A DNA stretch of 64,000 bases from Brevibacillus brevis (GTDB taxonomy: Bacteria; Bacillota; Bacilli; Brevibacillales; Brevibacillaceae): positions 3,752,501 through 3,816,500 of the forward strand of contig NZ_CP041767.1 of assembly GCF_022026395.1 (NCBI RefSeq). The letters are read 5' to 3'. The translations under genes and the position numbers were made by a program. Below the pieces are notes generated by a model. That model was given only the letters and a program-made list of their open reading frames with translations. It was not told the origin of the DNA and searched no databases. This document shows, in pieces, positions 16,733 to 25,726 of this stretch (positions within the stretch are counted from its first letter, which is position 1; each line of letters starts with the position of its first letter).

Positions 16733-17590
16733 TTACCTATCTTTTACCATGACGATCCCGAGTAGACCGGGACCTGTATGCGTACCGATCACCGGACCAA
16801 TCTGTTCCAACCAAGAATCCGTTACCGCAAACTCTTGCTTGAGTCGCTCCAAGAGCTCAGCCGCTTGATCGGGAACACTGCTGTGCAGCACAGCGATTTT
16901 CACTGGCTCGCCTTGCGCGTATTCCTGCAACGCTTCAAATACGCGATTCAGAGCTTTCTTCGTCCCGCGTACCTTGTCAAAAGCAGAGACGTACCCGGCA
17001 GGATCCAGTGTCAAAATCGGCTTGATGTTCAAGAGCGAACCGATGACAGCAGATGCTTTGCCGATTCGACCGCCTTTTTGCAGGAACTCCAGTGTATCCA
17101 CAATAAAGTATACCTGCACCTCATCCAAGTAACGATCAATCTGATCCAGAATTTGCTCCTTGTTCTTGCCTGCTTGAGCGGCTTTGGCAGCCTCTACGCA
17201 GATCATTCCGTGAACAAATGAGGCTTTGCGAGAATCGATCACCGTAATGTCGATATTTTCATCCAACATCGACTTGGCGATCATCGCTGACTGATACGTA
17301 CCCGATAAGGAACCCGATAAGAGTATCGCAATGATTTGCACGTCCTTGCCATATTTCTCATGGATCGCTTTGTACGCTTCAGCAAATTCAAGCGGAGACG
17401 GCTGCGAGGTTGTCGGCATCACGCTCGATTGCTTCAGCTTATCGAAAAACTCCGAAGACGAGATAGTGACCGCGTCCACATACGTTTCCGCCCCAAACAT
17501 GATTTTTAACGGGACGGCCACGATCCCCAATGACTGCCTCGCAGACGCATCGATATCAGACGCACTGTCGGTAAGAATCACAATTGGCAT
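16733..17590 (-). CDS. DegV-family fatty-acid-binding protein (FakB-type)
   Basis: 285 residues with the DegV fold: ILTDSASDI at the start, the TTSQPSPLEF loop, IAILLSGSLSGTYQS, the LEFLQKGGRIGKASAVIG motif and a C-terminal VIGTHTGPGLLGI. DegV proteins (FakB) bind a single fatty acid and present it to the kinase FakA for phosphorylation, feeding host or exogenous fatty acids into phospholipids. The gene lies 45 bases downstream of fakA, which fits a FakA-FakB pair. ATG 17590 follows GAGAGGAG. Confidence 0.92.
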   Translation of the reverse strand: MPIVILTDSASDIDASARQSLGIVAVPLKIMFGAETYVDAVTISSSEFFDKLKQSSVMPTTSQPSPLEFAEAYKAIHEKYGKDVQIIAILLSGSLSGTYQSAMIAKSMLDENIDITVIDSRKASFVHGMICVEAAKAAQAGKNKEQILDQIDRYLDEVQVYFIVDTLEFLQKGGRIGKASAVIGSLLNIKPILTLDPAGYVSAFDKVRGTKKALNRVFEALQEYAQGEPVKIAVLHSSVPDQAAELLERLKQEFAVTDSWLEQIGPVIGTHTGPGLLGIVMVKDR

Positions 17591-17635
17591 TCTCGATCGC
17601 TCCTCTCCCTGTTCATTCGTTCAAAAAATAGGCTT

Positions 17636-19341
17636 TTACTCGACAGAAAAAATGAATGGATACAACGGTTGACCGCCTGCCTGGATCTCAACTTCCACAT
17701 CCGGGTATGAATCGGACAAAGCTTTTTCCAAAGCATGAGCTTGATCTTCTGTCGCATCTTCCCCTAAGAAAATCGTAATGATTTCGGAGTCTTCATCCAC
17801 CATTCCCAAGAGCAGCGTCGTTGCGCAAGCTAACAAGTCAGGATTTGCTGTGACGATTTCTTTCTCGGCCATGCCGATAAAATCGCCTTCTTTGATTTCT
17901 ACCTCACCCATTTGCGTGTCGCGAACCGCGTGCGTCACCATTCCGGTTTTCACCTGAGCAATCGCCTTGGTCATCGCTTGCACGTTCGCTTCCGGCTGGG
18001 CATCTGCACGGAAGCTGACAAGTGCTGCCAACCCCTGTGGAATGCTCTTCGTCGGTATGACAGAAACCGGAACTTCAGCTAGCTCTGATGCCTGCTGTGC
18101 TGCCATGATGATATTGCTGTTGTTTGGCAGGATGATGATGTGCTGGGCATTCAGTCCTGCGACGGCCTTCATGAAGTCCTCTGTGCTCGGGTTCATCGTT
18201 TGGCCGCCCTCTACTACCACATGCACACCCATGCTGCGCAGAATCGTAGCGATTCCCTCACCAGCAGCTACCGCGATCAATCCGTATGGAAGCAACTCTG
18301 TAGCAGGTTTAGCAGCTGTTTCTGGCTTCGCCTGTCCTTTGCTTTCTTCCGCTTTGAGAATGTTCGCATGCTGCTCGCGCATGTTTTCTATCTTCAGTCG
18401 ATGCAGGCTGCCGAATTGCTGAGCGTATTGCAGTACGCTTCCCGGATGCTCTGCATGAATATGTACCTTGACAACTTCCTCATCAGAGACGACCAGTAGT
18501 GAATCACCCATTGTATCCAGATGACTGCGAAACAGTGCCTCTGAAAACGGCTTTTTGTTCGGCTCGGTGCTATGCGCGACATGAACCATAAACTCCGTAC
18601 AGTACCCGTACGTGATGTCTTCTGTTTTCATGTGGATTTGTGCATGATGCTGCTCAGAAATGAGCTTGTCCAACTCTTCCTGACCGATTTTGGGTACCGA
18701 ACGCTCGCGATCGGCGGATAGTTCTTCCCCGCGCAATGCTCGCAAAAACCCTTCATAAATAAACAAGAGACCTTGTCCACCTGAGTCGACTACTCCCACT
18801 TCTTTTAGAACAGGCAGCATTTCCGGCGTACGCAACAGCGTAGCTTGCGCCTGCTCGTATGTTTTTTCCATGACAGAGATAATGTCATCTGACGTGCGTG
18901 CTGCACGCACAGCCATCTCCGCCGCTTCACGGGCAACAGTCAAAATTGTGCCTTCTACCGGCTTCATCACTGCCTGATACGCAGAGTCAACACCAGCTTT
19001 CAAGGCATCGGCAAACTGACGGGCGTTAACCTCATCTTTTCCATTGACTGATTTGCTGAAGCCGCGGAATAACTGGGACAAAATCACGCCGGAGTTACCG
19101 CGCGCGCCCATTAACAGACCTTTTGCCAAAGCAGCAGCCGATTCAGTGATTCGGGGGATTCCTTTCGAGACAGCTCCTCCACACCGGAAGAGAAAGTCAA
19201 ATTCATGTTTGTCCCCGTATCGCCATCCGGCACAGGAAAGACGTTTAATCCATCCACTACTCTGACGTTGTCGGATAAAAGGTTCGCCCCCAGGTAAACC
19301 ATCCGGCTAAACAGCACGCCATCTAGACGCGTATGTACCAA
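17636..19341 (-). pseudogene. fakA: fakA (DhaL/DegV-kinase, YloV), broken by a -1 frameshift
   Basis: Two frames together make one FakA-like protein. The 5' part (TTG 19341, after AAGGAGG) encodes the DhaL N-terminus with DGLNVFPVPDGDTGTNMNL, the ATP-Mg binding motif. The 3' part (from about 19152) starts in ESAAALAKGLLMGARGNSG and continues to a normal C-terminus. They switch frame at a run of five C (19153-19157 as G on the plus strand); a sixth C would give a continuous protein. FakA phosphorylates fatty acids held by DegV/FakB proteins, and degV follows. Homopolymer position makes sequencing error the first explanation. Confidence 0.8.
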
Positions 19342-19354
19342 CTGATGTTCCTCC

Positions 19355-19720
19355 TTACATATCCCTGTCTGTACGAACTCCCTGCACAAAAATATTAACA
19401 GCAGTCACATCAATGCCTACCGTTTGCTCCAAGGTATATCGAACACGGCGTTGAACGTTGCCTGCCACCTCAGAAATTTTCACGCCATAGCTGACGATAA
19501 TGTGCATGTCCAATACTACTTCGCCATTTGTGTTATGAACGACGACACCTTTGCTCAGGTTGTCTCTTCCTAACAGCTCAGCGATTCCATCTTTCAACGC
19601 TTTGCGAGAAGCCATGCCCACAAGTCCAAAAACTTCCATGGCCGCGCCTCCAGCAATCCGTGCGATCACATCTTCTGTAACATCGATCTTTCCTAGCGAT
19701 GTATTCATTTCCACCGTCAT
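19355..19720 (-). CDS. yloU: Asp23/Gls24 family protein (YloU-like)
   Basis: 121 residues with the Asp23/Gls24 pattern: LGKIDVTEDVIARIAGGAAMEVFGLVGM, then GVVVHNTNGEVVLDMHIIVSYGVKI and VRYTLEQTVGIDVTAVNIFVQGV. Such proteins are membrane-associated or alkaline-shock-related; in Bacillus subtilis yloU sits between rpmB and fakA, exactly as here. ATG 19720 follows GAGGAGGAG. It is read divergently from rpmB and is followed by fakA after 13 bases, so the two are co-transcribed. Precise role unknown. Confidence 0.9.
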   Translation of the reverse strand: MTVEMNTSLGKIDVTEDVIARIAGGAAMEVFGLVGMASRKALKDGIAELLGRDNLSKGVVVHNTNGEVVLDMHIIVSYGVKISEVAGNVQRRVRYTLEQTVGIDVTAVNIFVQGVRTDRDM

Positions 19721-19879
19721 GCAAGGACTCCTCCTCTGTTAAACAGCTTGACCGTCATAGGTAAGCGTAACCATGCTTCCTTACAATTCTACACTAACAC
19801 TTAATAGAAATGAAGCGTTTTGTCGATCCTATCAACCCTACGAGAAAGACTGGGTAAATCATCTTGTCAAGTATTGCAA

Positions 19880-19906
19880 TTGACAGCAATGTTGTGCTAA
19901 TATAAT
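19880..19906 (+). promoter_or_regulatory. Sigma-A-like promoter of rpmB
   Basis: TTGACA at 19880-19885 and TATAAT at 19901-19906, spacer 15 bases, which is shorter than ideal. It precedes rpmB by 63 bases. A strong ribosomal-protein promoter is expected here. Confidence 0.55.
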
Positions 19907-19968
19907 CGAGTATTTGTATTTCCCACAAAGGAAATCCCGTTTAGATGTAACAAGGGAGGTGGATCGTA

Positions 19969-20157
19969 ATGGCACGTCGTTGCTTTGTAACAGGTAAATC
20001 TGCTAAAGCTGGAAACGCTCGCTCCCACTCCATGCGCGCAACTCGCCGCACCTGGGGTGTCAACGTACAAAAAGTGCGCATTCTCGTAAATGGAAAACCG
20101 AAGCGCGTTTATGTAAGTACTCGAGCACTGAAATCCGGTCTCGTAACTCGCGTATAG
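19969..20157 (+). CDS. rpmB: 50S ribosomal protein L28
   Basis: 62 residues, the usual bacterial L28 length. [21 protein letters not shown] and [14 protein letters not shown] are family signatures. This is the form without the four zinc-binding cysteines, having only one. AAGGGAGGTGG lies 7 bases before the ATG. It is the only plus-strand gene in a long minus-strand block, flanked by spoVM and the Asp23 gene, the same arrangement as in Bacillus subtilis. Confidence 0.98.
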   Translation: MARRCFVTGKSAKAGNARSHSMRATRRTWGVNVQKVRILVNGKPKRVYVSTRALKSGLVTRV

Positions 20158-20174
20158 TTAATCTCAGCTATGCG

Positions 20175-20204
20175 AAAAAAAGCACCCTCGAGGTGCTTTT
20201 TTGC
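20175..20204. terminator. Bidirectional terminator of rpmB and spoVM
   Basis: AGCACC and GGTGCT arms at 20181-20197 around a 5-base loop, with A runs on the left and T runs on the right, so it can end transcripts in both directions. Confidence 0.8.
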
Positions 20205-20255
20205 ATTTCTCCCGTTTCTCCACTCTTCTCCCAAAGGAGGCTCGGGGCCGAGACT

Positions 20256-20339
20256 TCACTTTTTCTTGTTGAACGCCTCGATGATGCCCCGAATCATGCC
20301 ACCCAGGAACTTCGGCAACTTGATGGTGTAAAACCGCAT
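20256..20339 (-). CDS. spoVM: Stage V sporulation protein M (SpoVM)
   Basis: A 27-residue peptide on the minus strand, MRFYTIKLPKFLGGMIRGII followed by EAFNKKK. It is almost identical to Bacillus SpoVM over the first 14 residues (KFYTIKLPKFLGG). SpoVM is an amphipathic helix that senses convex curvature of the forespore membrane and anchors SpoIVA during coat assembly; the conserved Pro-9 is present. GAGGAGGGG lies upstream of the ATG at 20339. Location beside rpmB matches Bacillus subtilis. It is probably expressed by the mother cell (sigma-E), but I could not pick a convincing promoter. Confidence 0.93.
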   Translation of the reverse strand: MRFYTIKLPKFLGGMIRGIIEAFNKKK

Positions 20340-20362
20340 GCTACCCCTCCTCACCGAAATTA

Positions 20363-20536
20363 CTACACACGATACAAATACACGCCGGCCCCTATGAGTG
20401 CTAATGCCAATAGGCTATACCAAACCCACGGAGGTGCCCAATACAGGAAAATGGTGATTCCCCCGACAGCCAACGCTACCCCGAGAACACGTCGCAAGGC
20501 GCCCCCCTGTCGCAGGCGATAGGAGCGCAATCCCAT
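20363..20536 (-). CDS. 57-residue membrane protein upstream of spoVM
   Basis: A minus-strand frame starting at ATG 20536, with AAAGGAGGTG 8 bases upstream, and ending at 20363-20365. Residues 1-18 are basic (GLRSYRLRQGGALRRVLG), then come two hydrophobic segments (about 19-33 and 38-55) around a WAPPWVWY turn, so it is a positive-inside double-spanning or hairpin membrane protein. It lies 23 bases upstream of spoVM in the same direction and so is probably co-transcribed with it. Not a family I recognise. Confidence 0.72.
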   Translation of the reverse strand: MGLRSYRLRQGGALRRVLGVALAVGGITIFLYWAPPWVWYSLLALALIGAGVYLYRV

Positions 20537-20647
20537 TTCGCGTAAGCACCTCCTTTAGGTGTTCTCAAAAACGTGCATATTACATCATATTCTGCTGTCG
20601 GATAAACATGTATCCTGCCACCTGAAAAAAGTATATGTCTAAGAAGT

Positions 20648-20681
20648 AAAAAATCAGGCAACGAAAACTCGCTGCCTGATT
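20648..20681 (-). terminator. Terminator of thiT
   Basis: AATCAGGCA (20652-20660) pairs with TGCCTGATT (20673-20681), followed by six T on the minus strand. It separates thiT from the spoVM unit, which must therefore have its own promoter in 20537-20647. Confidence 0.8.
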
Positions 20682-20727
20682 ACATTATGTGGATAGTTTG
20701 TACATGATACCGATTTTTTCCTTTTTC

Positions 20728-21288
20728 TTACGCAACTCGATCGCGTGCAGGAAACAGCAGCTGCGATGCGCTGCTAAGCACAACTGTCAAGACGACTCCC
20801 GCAATAATCATTTCTGGCAACAGATACGTGATGTTATAAATGAGGGAATATTGCCAGACTGGTACACCTTCTGGAGCGTAGCTGCCAAACCAAATAACAC
20901 CCGATAGAAAATGGCAGACAAATCGTCCAATCACGCCGATGAGCAAGCCGCTCCACAGTACCATGATTCGTTGCTTTGTTCCTTCGTAGCCAGACAAGCG
21001 AAAAAGCCCAGCGAGACCAAGCGCACCAAAAGCAAGAGGATAATCCAGCAACAGCTGAACCGGATGGACAACTGTACTGCCCAAGAACAATTGAAGAAAT
21101 CCGACAACAAGCCCTGTCATGACACCAGCAGCGAGTCCACGGCGAACAGCGATCAACGCGATTGGTACCATCACCAGGGACACAGAGCCACCCTGTGGCA
21201 TATCGAAGACCTTGATCTGACTAAAAACAATTGCAAGAGCCGCCATCATCGCCATTTCCAACAAAATGACCAATCGTTGACGATCCAA
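20728..21288 (-). CDS. thiT: Thiamine ECF transporter S component ThiT
   Basis: 186 residues, six membrane helices. The family signature is the FDMPQGGSVSLVMVPIAL region with the following RRGLAAGVMTGLVVGFLQL segment and PVQLLLDYPLAFGALGLAG; these shape the thiamine pocket. ThiT needs the shared EcfA/EcfT module, which is encoded elsewhere. I chose the TTG at 21288 because GGGGAG sits at the right distance; a GTG three codons upstream overlaps that site. No THI-box (TPP riboswitch) is visible in the 100 bases upstream, unlike many thiT genes. It occupies the position of thiN in Bacillus subtilis. Confidence 0.92.
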   Translation of the reverse strand: MDRQRLVILLEMAMMAALAIVFSQIKVFDMPQGGSVSLVMVPIALIAVRRGLAAGVMTGLVVGFLQLFLGSTVVHPVQLLLDYPLAFGALGLAGLFRLSGYEGTKQRIMVLWSGLLIGVIGRFVCHFLSGVIWFGSYAPEGVPVWQYSLIYNITYLLPEMIIAGVVLTVVLSSASQLLFPARDRVA

Positions 21289-21376
21289 AATAGTCACTCC
21301 CCAAAATAGAATAAATAAAAATTTTTTTACACTGATAATGTTTCTGATTCTAGCCCAAGTCTATGCTCGTGTCAAA

Positions 21377-21410
21377 GAAAAAAGCCGCTGCCTCATCGGC
21401 GCTGCGGCTA
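21377..21410 (-). terminator. Terminator of the amino-acid ABC operon
   Basis: AGCCGC (21383-21388) pairs with GCGGCT (21404-21409), with an inner GCC/GGC pair, and six T follow on the minus strand, immediately after the ATPase gene. Confidence 0.75.
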
Positions 21411-21416
21411 GTTGTA

Positions 21417-22139
21417 TTACCGAACCTTCTCCAAAAACTGCTGGGCACGTTCACTTCTTGGCTTTTGGAAAAACTCTTCTGGTGGCGTATCCTCCAAGAG
21501 ACGACCATCATCGAGGAATAAAATACGATCTGACACCTCTTCGGCAAAGCGCATTTCATGCGTGACGATTGCCATGGTCATTCCGCTATCAGCGAGCCCC
21601 TTCATAACCTCCAAAACCTCCTTGACCATCTCTGGGTCGAGGGCAGAGGTCGGCTCGTCAAACAGCATGATTTGCGGTTCCATCACAAGTGATCGGGCAA
21701 TGGCTACACGCTGCTTCTGACCACCTGACAAACGTGATGGAAAGACATCCGCTTTGTCTGCTAGTCCTACGCGCGCCAATAGTTCTCTCGCCTTTTTTTC
21801 CGCTTCCGCCGCAGACATGCCTTTTACTTTCATCGGAGCATAGGTCAAGTTCTTTAACACTGTCATATGCGGAAACAGGTGAAAATGCTGGAAAACCATC
21901 CCGATTTGTTGGCGAATGCCCATCACGTCGGCTTTTGGCGCGGTGATTTCCTGTCCGTTGATTGTAATGGTACCCGTCGTTGGTGTCTCCATCAGGTTGA
22001 TGCAACGCAATAGCGTAGACTTCCCCGATCCAGATGGACCGATGATGGCGACAACCTCCCCTTTACCGATGTTCGTCGTGATGCCCTTCAACACATTCAG
22101 TTGCCCAAATGACTTCGTAATGTTATCGATCTTAATCAC
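21417..22139 (-). CDS. Polar amino-acid ABC transporter, ATP-binding subunit
   Basis: 240 residues with Walker [10 protein letters not shown] (near residue 34), the signature [15 protein letters not shown], Walker [13 protein letters not shown] and the switch His in VTHEMRFA. It groups with GlnQ/ArtM/TcyC-type ATPases that power uptake of polar amino acids. The start is a GTG at 22139, after GGAGGATGAGACTCA, and it overlaps the permease gene by 8 bases, so translation is coupled. It is the last gene of a binding protein - permease - ATPase operon. Confidence 0.93.
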   Translation of the reverse strand: MIKIDNITKSFGQLNVLKGITTNIGKGEVVAIIGPSGSGKSTLLRCINLMETPTTGTITINGQEITAPKADVMGIRQQIGMVFQHFHLFPHMTVLKNLTYAPMKVKGMSAAEAEKKARELLARVGLADKADVFPSRLSGGQKQRVAIARSLVMEPQIMLFDEPTSALDPEMVKEVLEVMKGLADSGMTMAIVTHEMRFAEEVSDRILFLDDGRLLEDTPPEEFFQKPRSERAQQFLEKVR

Positions 22140-22791
22140 TGAGTCTCATCCTCCGTTCCAGTACGCGAGCTACCCAAGTCAGGATCATAACCATGACATA
22201 GTACAGGATACCGGCCATCATGTATGGCTCAAAATAGCGGAAGATGGTGCCTTTGACCACATTCGCGTTCTGCATGATGTCTGCAAGACCAATCGTGGAA
22301 ACGAGTGCGGATTCCTTCAAGAGTGCAATTGTTTCATTGACAAGAGCAGGCAAGATATTTTTGACAGCCTGCGGCAAAATAATGTCGAGCATCATCCGGT
22401 GATAAGGTACCCCAAGCGCTTTGGCCGCTTCCCACTGCCCTTTATCCACCGCCAAAATTCCACCACGAATAGTCTCGGAAATGTATGCACCTGAGTTTAA
22501 TGTAAACGTCAAAACAGCTGCTTCCAGTTGTGAAATATTGTAGCCAGTAAGCTGTGGCGTTGCAAAATATACAAAAGTCAGCTGCAAAATCAAAGGTGTC
22601 CCGCGGAAAACAGACGTGTAGGCAACCGCGAGCCAGTTCAGCAATTTTACATTCGAAATTTTAATGAGTGCGAGGATGGAGCCCCAGAAAAATCCTAATA
22701 CAACCGAAATCAAGGTAACAAGTAGCGTGCCCTTTATCCCTTCCAATATGAAAGGAATATAGGGCACGATTTGTTCAAAATCCAAATTCAT
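22132..22791 (-). CDS. Polar amino-acid ABC transporter, permease subunit
   Basis: 219 residues with about five membrane helices and the HisM/GlnP-type EAA loop ([24 protein letters not shown]), which docks on the ATPase. [15 protein letters not shown] is the other family marker. ATG 22791 was chosen over the ATG two codons upstream because of its distance to GGGGAGA. It probably works as a homodimer. It lies between the binding-protein and ATPase genes of the same operon. Confidence 0.92.
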   Translation of the reverse strand: MNLDFEQIVPYIPFILEGIKGTLLVTLISVVLGFFWGSILALIKISNVKLLNWLAVAYTSVFRGTPLILQLTFVYFATPQLTGYNISQLEAAVLTFTLNSGAYISETIRGGILAVDKGQWEAAKALGVPYHRMMLDIILPQAVKNILPALVNETIALLKESALVSTIGLADIMQNANVVKGTIFRYFEPYMMAGILYYVMVMILTWVARVLERRMRLSD

Positions 22792-22844
22792 GCCCATTCT
22801 CCCCTCTTGCTGCTTATACAGTTATTCTTCGTTGTCTGGAGAGA

Positions 22845-23651
22845 TTATTGACCGAACCATTTTTGAATCAGCTTGTCCATTTCTCCGTTTTCTTGCATCT
22901 TTTTAATCACTTCATTAAATTTCTGTACGTGCGGCGATCCTTTTGGGAACGCAACAGCGGAGCCATTCTTTTCATTTTCTTCCATTGTGGTGAATTGCAG
23001 AGAGTCATTGTTTGCCACGAAGCCTTTCGCTACCGTGTCCTCAATAATGGCAGCATCTACGCGGCCCGCTTTTACTTCTTCGACGATCTCAGGCAGCTTG
23101 TTCAGTGAAGTGATCTGCAAGCCGGAAACAGTCTTTGCAAGTTCTTTTGCTGCCCCTTCCTGAATAGAGCCGAGCTGTACCGCCACTTTTTTGCCAGCCA
23201 ATTGCTCAGGCTTGGTCAGATTGCTGTCTTTCTTTGCTACGATTGTATTTTTCGCATCGTAATAGATGGTAGAGAAATCAGCGTTCTTCTCGCGCTCAGG
23301 TGTTGCTGTCATGCCCGCCATAACGAAATCCGCGCGATTCGTTTGCAGCGCCGGAATAAGTCCGTCAAAGTTCATGTCGTTAATTTGCAGTTCGTAGCCG
23401 AGCTCTTTTGCAATGTATTTCGCGATATCAATGTCAAAGCCGACAATCTCGTCTTTTCCACTGCTCAGATCGTGATATTCATACGGCTTATAGTCCGCAG
23501 AAGTAGCCATGACCAATGTTTTCTTGTCTCCAGCAGAAGGTGCAGGTGCTTGTCCTGTTGCGGTTTGATTGCCTGTACCACATCCGGCGATTACCACTGC
23601 CGCAAGCATGGAAGTAAGTGCCAGAGAAATAAATGATTTTGTTTTCTTCAT
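22845..23651 (-). CDS. Polar amino-acid ABC transporter, substrate-binding lipoprotein
   Basis: 268 residues. A lipoprotein signal peptide ends in the lipobox VIAGC (Cys near residue 23), followed by a type-3 periplasmic-binding fold (MATSADYKPYEY, GFDIDIAKYIAKELGYEL, FDGLIPALQTNRADFVMAGMT). TPEREKNADFS is typical of the GlnH/ArtP/FliY group, so the ligand is likely a polar or basic amino acid or cystine. The ATG at 23651, after GGGGG, was used rather than the longer frame. It is divergent from the M20 peptidase, with a 245-base shared upstream region. Confidence 0.92.
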   Translation of the reverse strand: MKKTKSFISLALTSMLAAVVIAGCGTGNQTATGQAPAPSAGDKKTLVMATSADYKPYEYHDLSSGKDEIVGFDIDIAKYIAKELGYELQINDMNFDGLIPALQTNRADFVMAGMTATPEREKNADFSTIYYDAKNTIVAKKDSNLTKPEQLAGKKVAVQLGSIQEGAAKELAKTVSGLQITSLNKLPEIVEEVKAGRVDAAIIEDTVAKGFVANNDSLQFTTMEENEKNGSAVAFPKGSPHVQKFNEVIKKMQENGEMDKLIQKWFGQ

Positions 23652-23895
23652 GATGAAACCCCCGTTGTTATGATTTTTACGCATAAAGCAGTCTATTCGT
23701 AGCATTAATTTGCATGAAAACTTATATTTATGCATCACAATGATTATTTTACTCATAATCTGAACAATTTCAATCATTTTTTACTTGTGTTTTAAACACG
23801 GAATATACAGAATTTTATGTACAAATCTTTATTTTTGTGGCAGAAAATCAAACAAGGCTTTATAGTGCTAGTAAAAGGATTTACAGGAGGCTGAC

Positions 23896-25029
23896 ATGGA
23901 GAAAAATTGGACGTCCTATTTTCGGCAGCAGCTCCCAGAAATTATTGAGGAACTGCGTACATATGTAGAGATGGAAACACCCACCCATAACAAGAAAGCT
24001 GTCGATCAATTAGGCAGCCTGATCGCAGAACGCTTTCGCCAATTGGGATGTCGGGTGGAGAGCTTGCCACAAGAGCAATACGGAAATCAGCTGCGCATGG
24101 AGTATGGAAATGGCGATGAACAAATCCTCATTCTCGGTCACTTCGATACCGTAAAAGAGATTGGAACATTAGCTGTTGAGCCTTGTCGCGAGGAAAATGG
24201 CCGACTCTATGGGCCTGGTACATACGACATGAAAGCAGGGATCGTTTTTAGCTATTTCGCCCTGCGTGCCATGATGGAACATAATCTTTCGCCCAAACAT
24301 AAGCTCGTCTTTTTTTGGAACACCGATGAAGAGATCGGCAGTGTTTCCTCCGAAATGCTCATTCGAGAGGAAGCAAAAAGAAGTAAATATGCATTGGTAC
24401 TGGAGCCCGCTGCTGGAGATGGCTCTTTGAAAACAAGCCGCAAAGGCGGCGGAGACTTCATTCTGAAAGTAACAGGCCGCGCTGCACACGCAGGCAATGA
24501 TCACGCCAAGGGGATCAATGCGATTGCTGAGCTGGCTCACCACGTCCTCGCGATTCAATCGTTTACGAATTATGAAGCGGGCACAACCTTGTCTGTCGGC
24601 ACCATTACAGGTGGAAGTGCATCAAATGTCGTGCCTGACTTTGCCATGACTGAAATTGATGTCCGTATCCAAAGTCGCGAGGAAAGCGAACGCATTACCC
24701 GATTGATGAATCAACTGACCCCTGTCCATCCGGAAGCCAAGCTGTTCGTGGAAGGCGGAATCACCAAACCTCCTATGGAACGAACCGCTGGTACCGAGCA
24801 ACTGTTCTTGCACGCACAGGAACAAGCGCGTCTGGAAGGTTTTGAATTGACGGAGCAAGGTGTCGGTGGAACAAGCGATGGAAACTTCGCCGCTGATGCC
24901 GGAACACCAACACTTGACGGTTTGGGACCTGTTGGTGATGGAGCCCACGCTTCTCATGAGCATATCGTCATTGACGCTATTCCTGGCAGGATTGCCGTCA
25001 TGCTTCGGATGTTTTTAACCTTGTCATAA
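23896..25029 (+). CDS. M20-family carboxypeptidase (glutamate carboxypeptidase-like)
   Basis: 377 residues. It has the two-zinc M20 pattern: GHFDTVKEIGTL (His-Asp), YGPGTYDMKAG (Asp), the catalytic pair in NTDEEIGS, VLEPA (Glu) and the C-terminal GAHASHEHI with the last His. A dimerisation domain lies around residues 180-290. It is closest to carboxypeptidase G2-type enzymes that cleave C-terminal glutamate. No signal peptide, so cytosolic. ATG 23896 follows CAGGAGG. It is divergent from an amino-acid ABC operon, which suggests it releases amino acids from acylated or peptidic precursors; inference. Confidence 0.87.
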   Translation: MEKNWTSYFRQQLPEIIEELRTYVEMETPTHNKKAVDQLGSLIAERFRQLGCRVESLPQEQYGNQLRMEYGNGDEQILILGHFDTVKEIGTLAVEPCREENGRLYGPGTYDMKAGIVFSYFALRAMMEHNLSPKHKLVFFWNTDEEIGSVSSEMLIREEAKRSKYALVLEPAAGDGSLKTSRKGGGDFILKVTGRAAHAGNDHAKGINAIAELAHHVLAIQSFTNYEAGTTLSVGTITGGSASNVVPDFAMTEIDVRIQSREESERITRLMNQLTPVHPEAKLFVEGGITKPPMERTAGTEQLFLHAQEQARLEGFELTEQGVGGTSDGNFAADAGTPTLDGLGPVGDGAHASHEHIVIDAIPGRIAVMLRMFLTLS

Positions 25030-25062
25030 TAATTTTACAGGTGTATAATTTTATGGAAAATT

Positions 25063-25092
25063 AAGGCTCCGTCTACTTAACGACGGAGCCTT
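25063..25092 (+). terminator. Terminator of the M20 gene
   Basis: AAGGCTCCGTC (25063-25073) and GACGGAGCCTT (25082-25092) form a perfect 11-bp stem followed by TTAT. Confidence 0.7.
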
Positions 25093-25157
25093 ATCTGCAC
25101 TATTTTTGAATGGGCAATCATATATATTCCTATTCGAATAACAAGGAGAGGGAAAAC

Positions 25158-25580
25158 ATGGAATCAATCACCACATCGCCAAGCAATCCCGTAGGATTTT
25201 GGCTCCGACTCGGTGCCGGTCTGCTAGATGCAATCATTGTCGGACTACCGCTACTACTGATCACCTATATCATTACAGGCAATACAGAAGACAATCTTGT
25301 TACCAATATTATCTCCTCGCTCTACAGCCTACTCGTACCTGTATTTTGGCATGGCTATACGGTGGGAAAAAGAATTGTCGGTATTCGCATCGCCCGAATC
25401 GATGGAGAGCCGGTAGGAGTCGGAACTATGCTGTTACGCAACTTGGTCGGAGGAATCGTGTACGTCATTACACTCGGTCTTGGTATCATCGTCAGCGCCA
25501 TCATGATTGCTGTTCGCCAGGATAAACGCTCGATCCATGATTTGATCGCCGGTACGTATGTAACCTCGAATCAGCCTTAA
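25158..25580 (+). CDS. RDD-family membrane protein
   Basis: 140 residues. The N-terminal GFWLRLGAGLLDAIIVGLPLLL carries the Arg-Asp pair that names the RDD family, followed by a second helix, the GYTVGKRIVGIRIARIDG turn and a third helix ending in RQDKRSIHDLIAGTYV. RDD proteins are small membrane proteins of mostly unknown transport role. The ATG at 25158 follows AAGGAGAGG; an earlier ATG at 25110 lacks a site. It stands alone, with terminators on both sides. Confidence 0.87.
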   Translation: MESITTSPSNPVGFWLRLGAGLLDAIIVGLPLLLITYIITGNTEDNLVTNIISSLYSLLVPVFWHGYTVGKRIVGIRIARIDGEPVGVGTMLLRNLVGGIVYVITLGLGIIVSAIMIAVRQDKRSIHDLIAGTYVTSNQP

Positions 25581-25620
25581 TTACCATTCATCATACATAA
25601 AAATAGCAACTCTGCGACGA

Positions 25621-25655
25621 GCCCCCTTGGAATCAAATCCAAAGGGGCATTTTTA
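25621..25655 (+). terminator. Terminator of the RDD gene
   Basis: GCCCC-TTGGA and TCCAA-GGGGC arms around a 6-base loop (25621-25648), followed by TTTTTATT. Confidence 0.75.
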
Positions 25656-25691
25656 TTAGATTGGCGCCCACAACAGCATGTCCCGACTAGA

Positions 25692-25721
25692 AAAGACCGG
25701 ATATAATCATCCGGCCTTTTT
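25692..25721. terminator. Bidirectional terminator of the PrcB-like gene
   Basis: AAAGaCCGGAT and ATCCGGcCTTT arms with a 6-base loop, flanked by A and T runs; it sits 6 bases beyond the stop of the minus-strand PrcB-like gene. Confidence 0.7.
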
Positions 25722-25726
25722 CACGT

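Noticed and set aside
21298-21416. TPP riboswitch upstream of thiT
   Set aside because: No CTGAGA/ACCTGAT-type THI-box elements are present and the space is too short.
23660-23890. Arginine/AhrC operator between ABC operon and M20 gene
   Set aside because: TGCAT/ATGCA inverted pairs exist but do not fit an ARG box convincingly.
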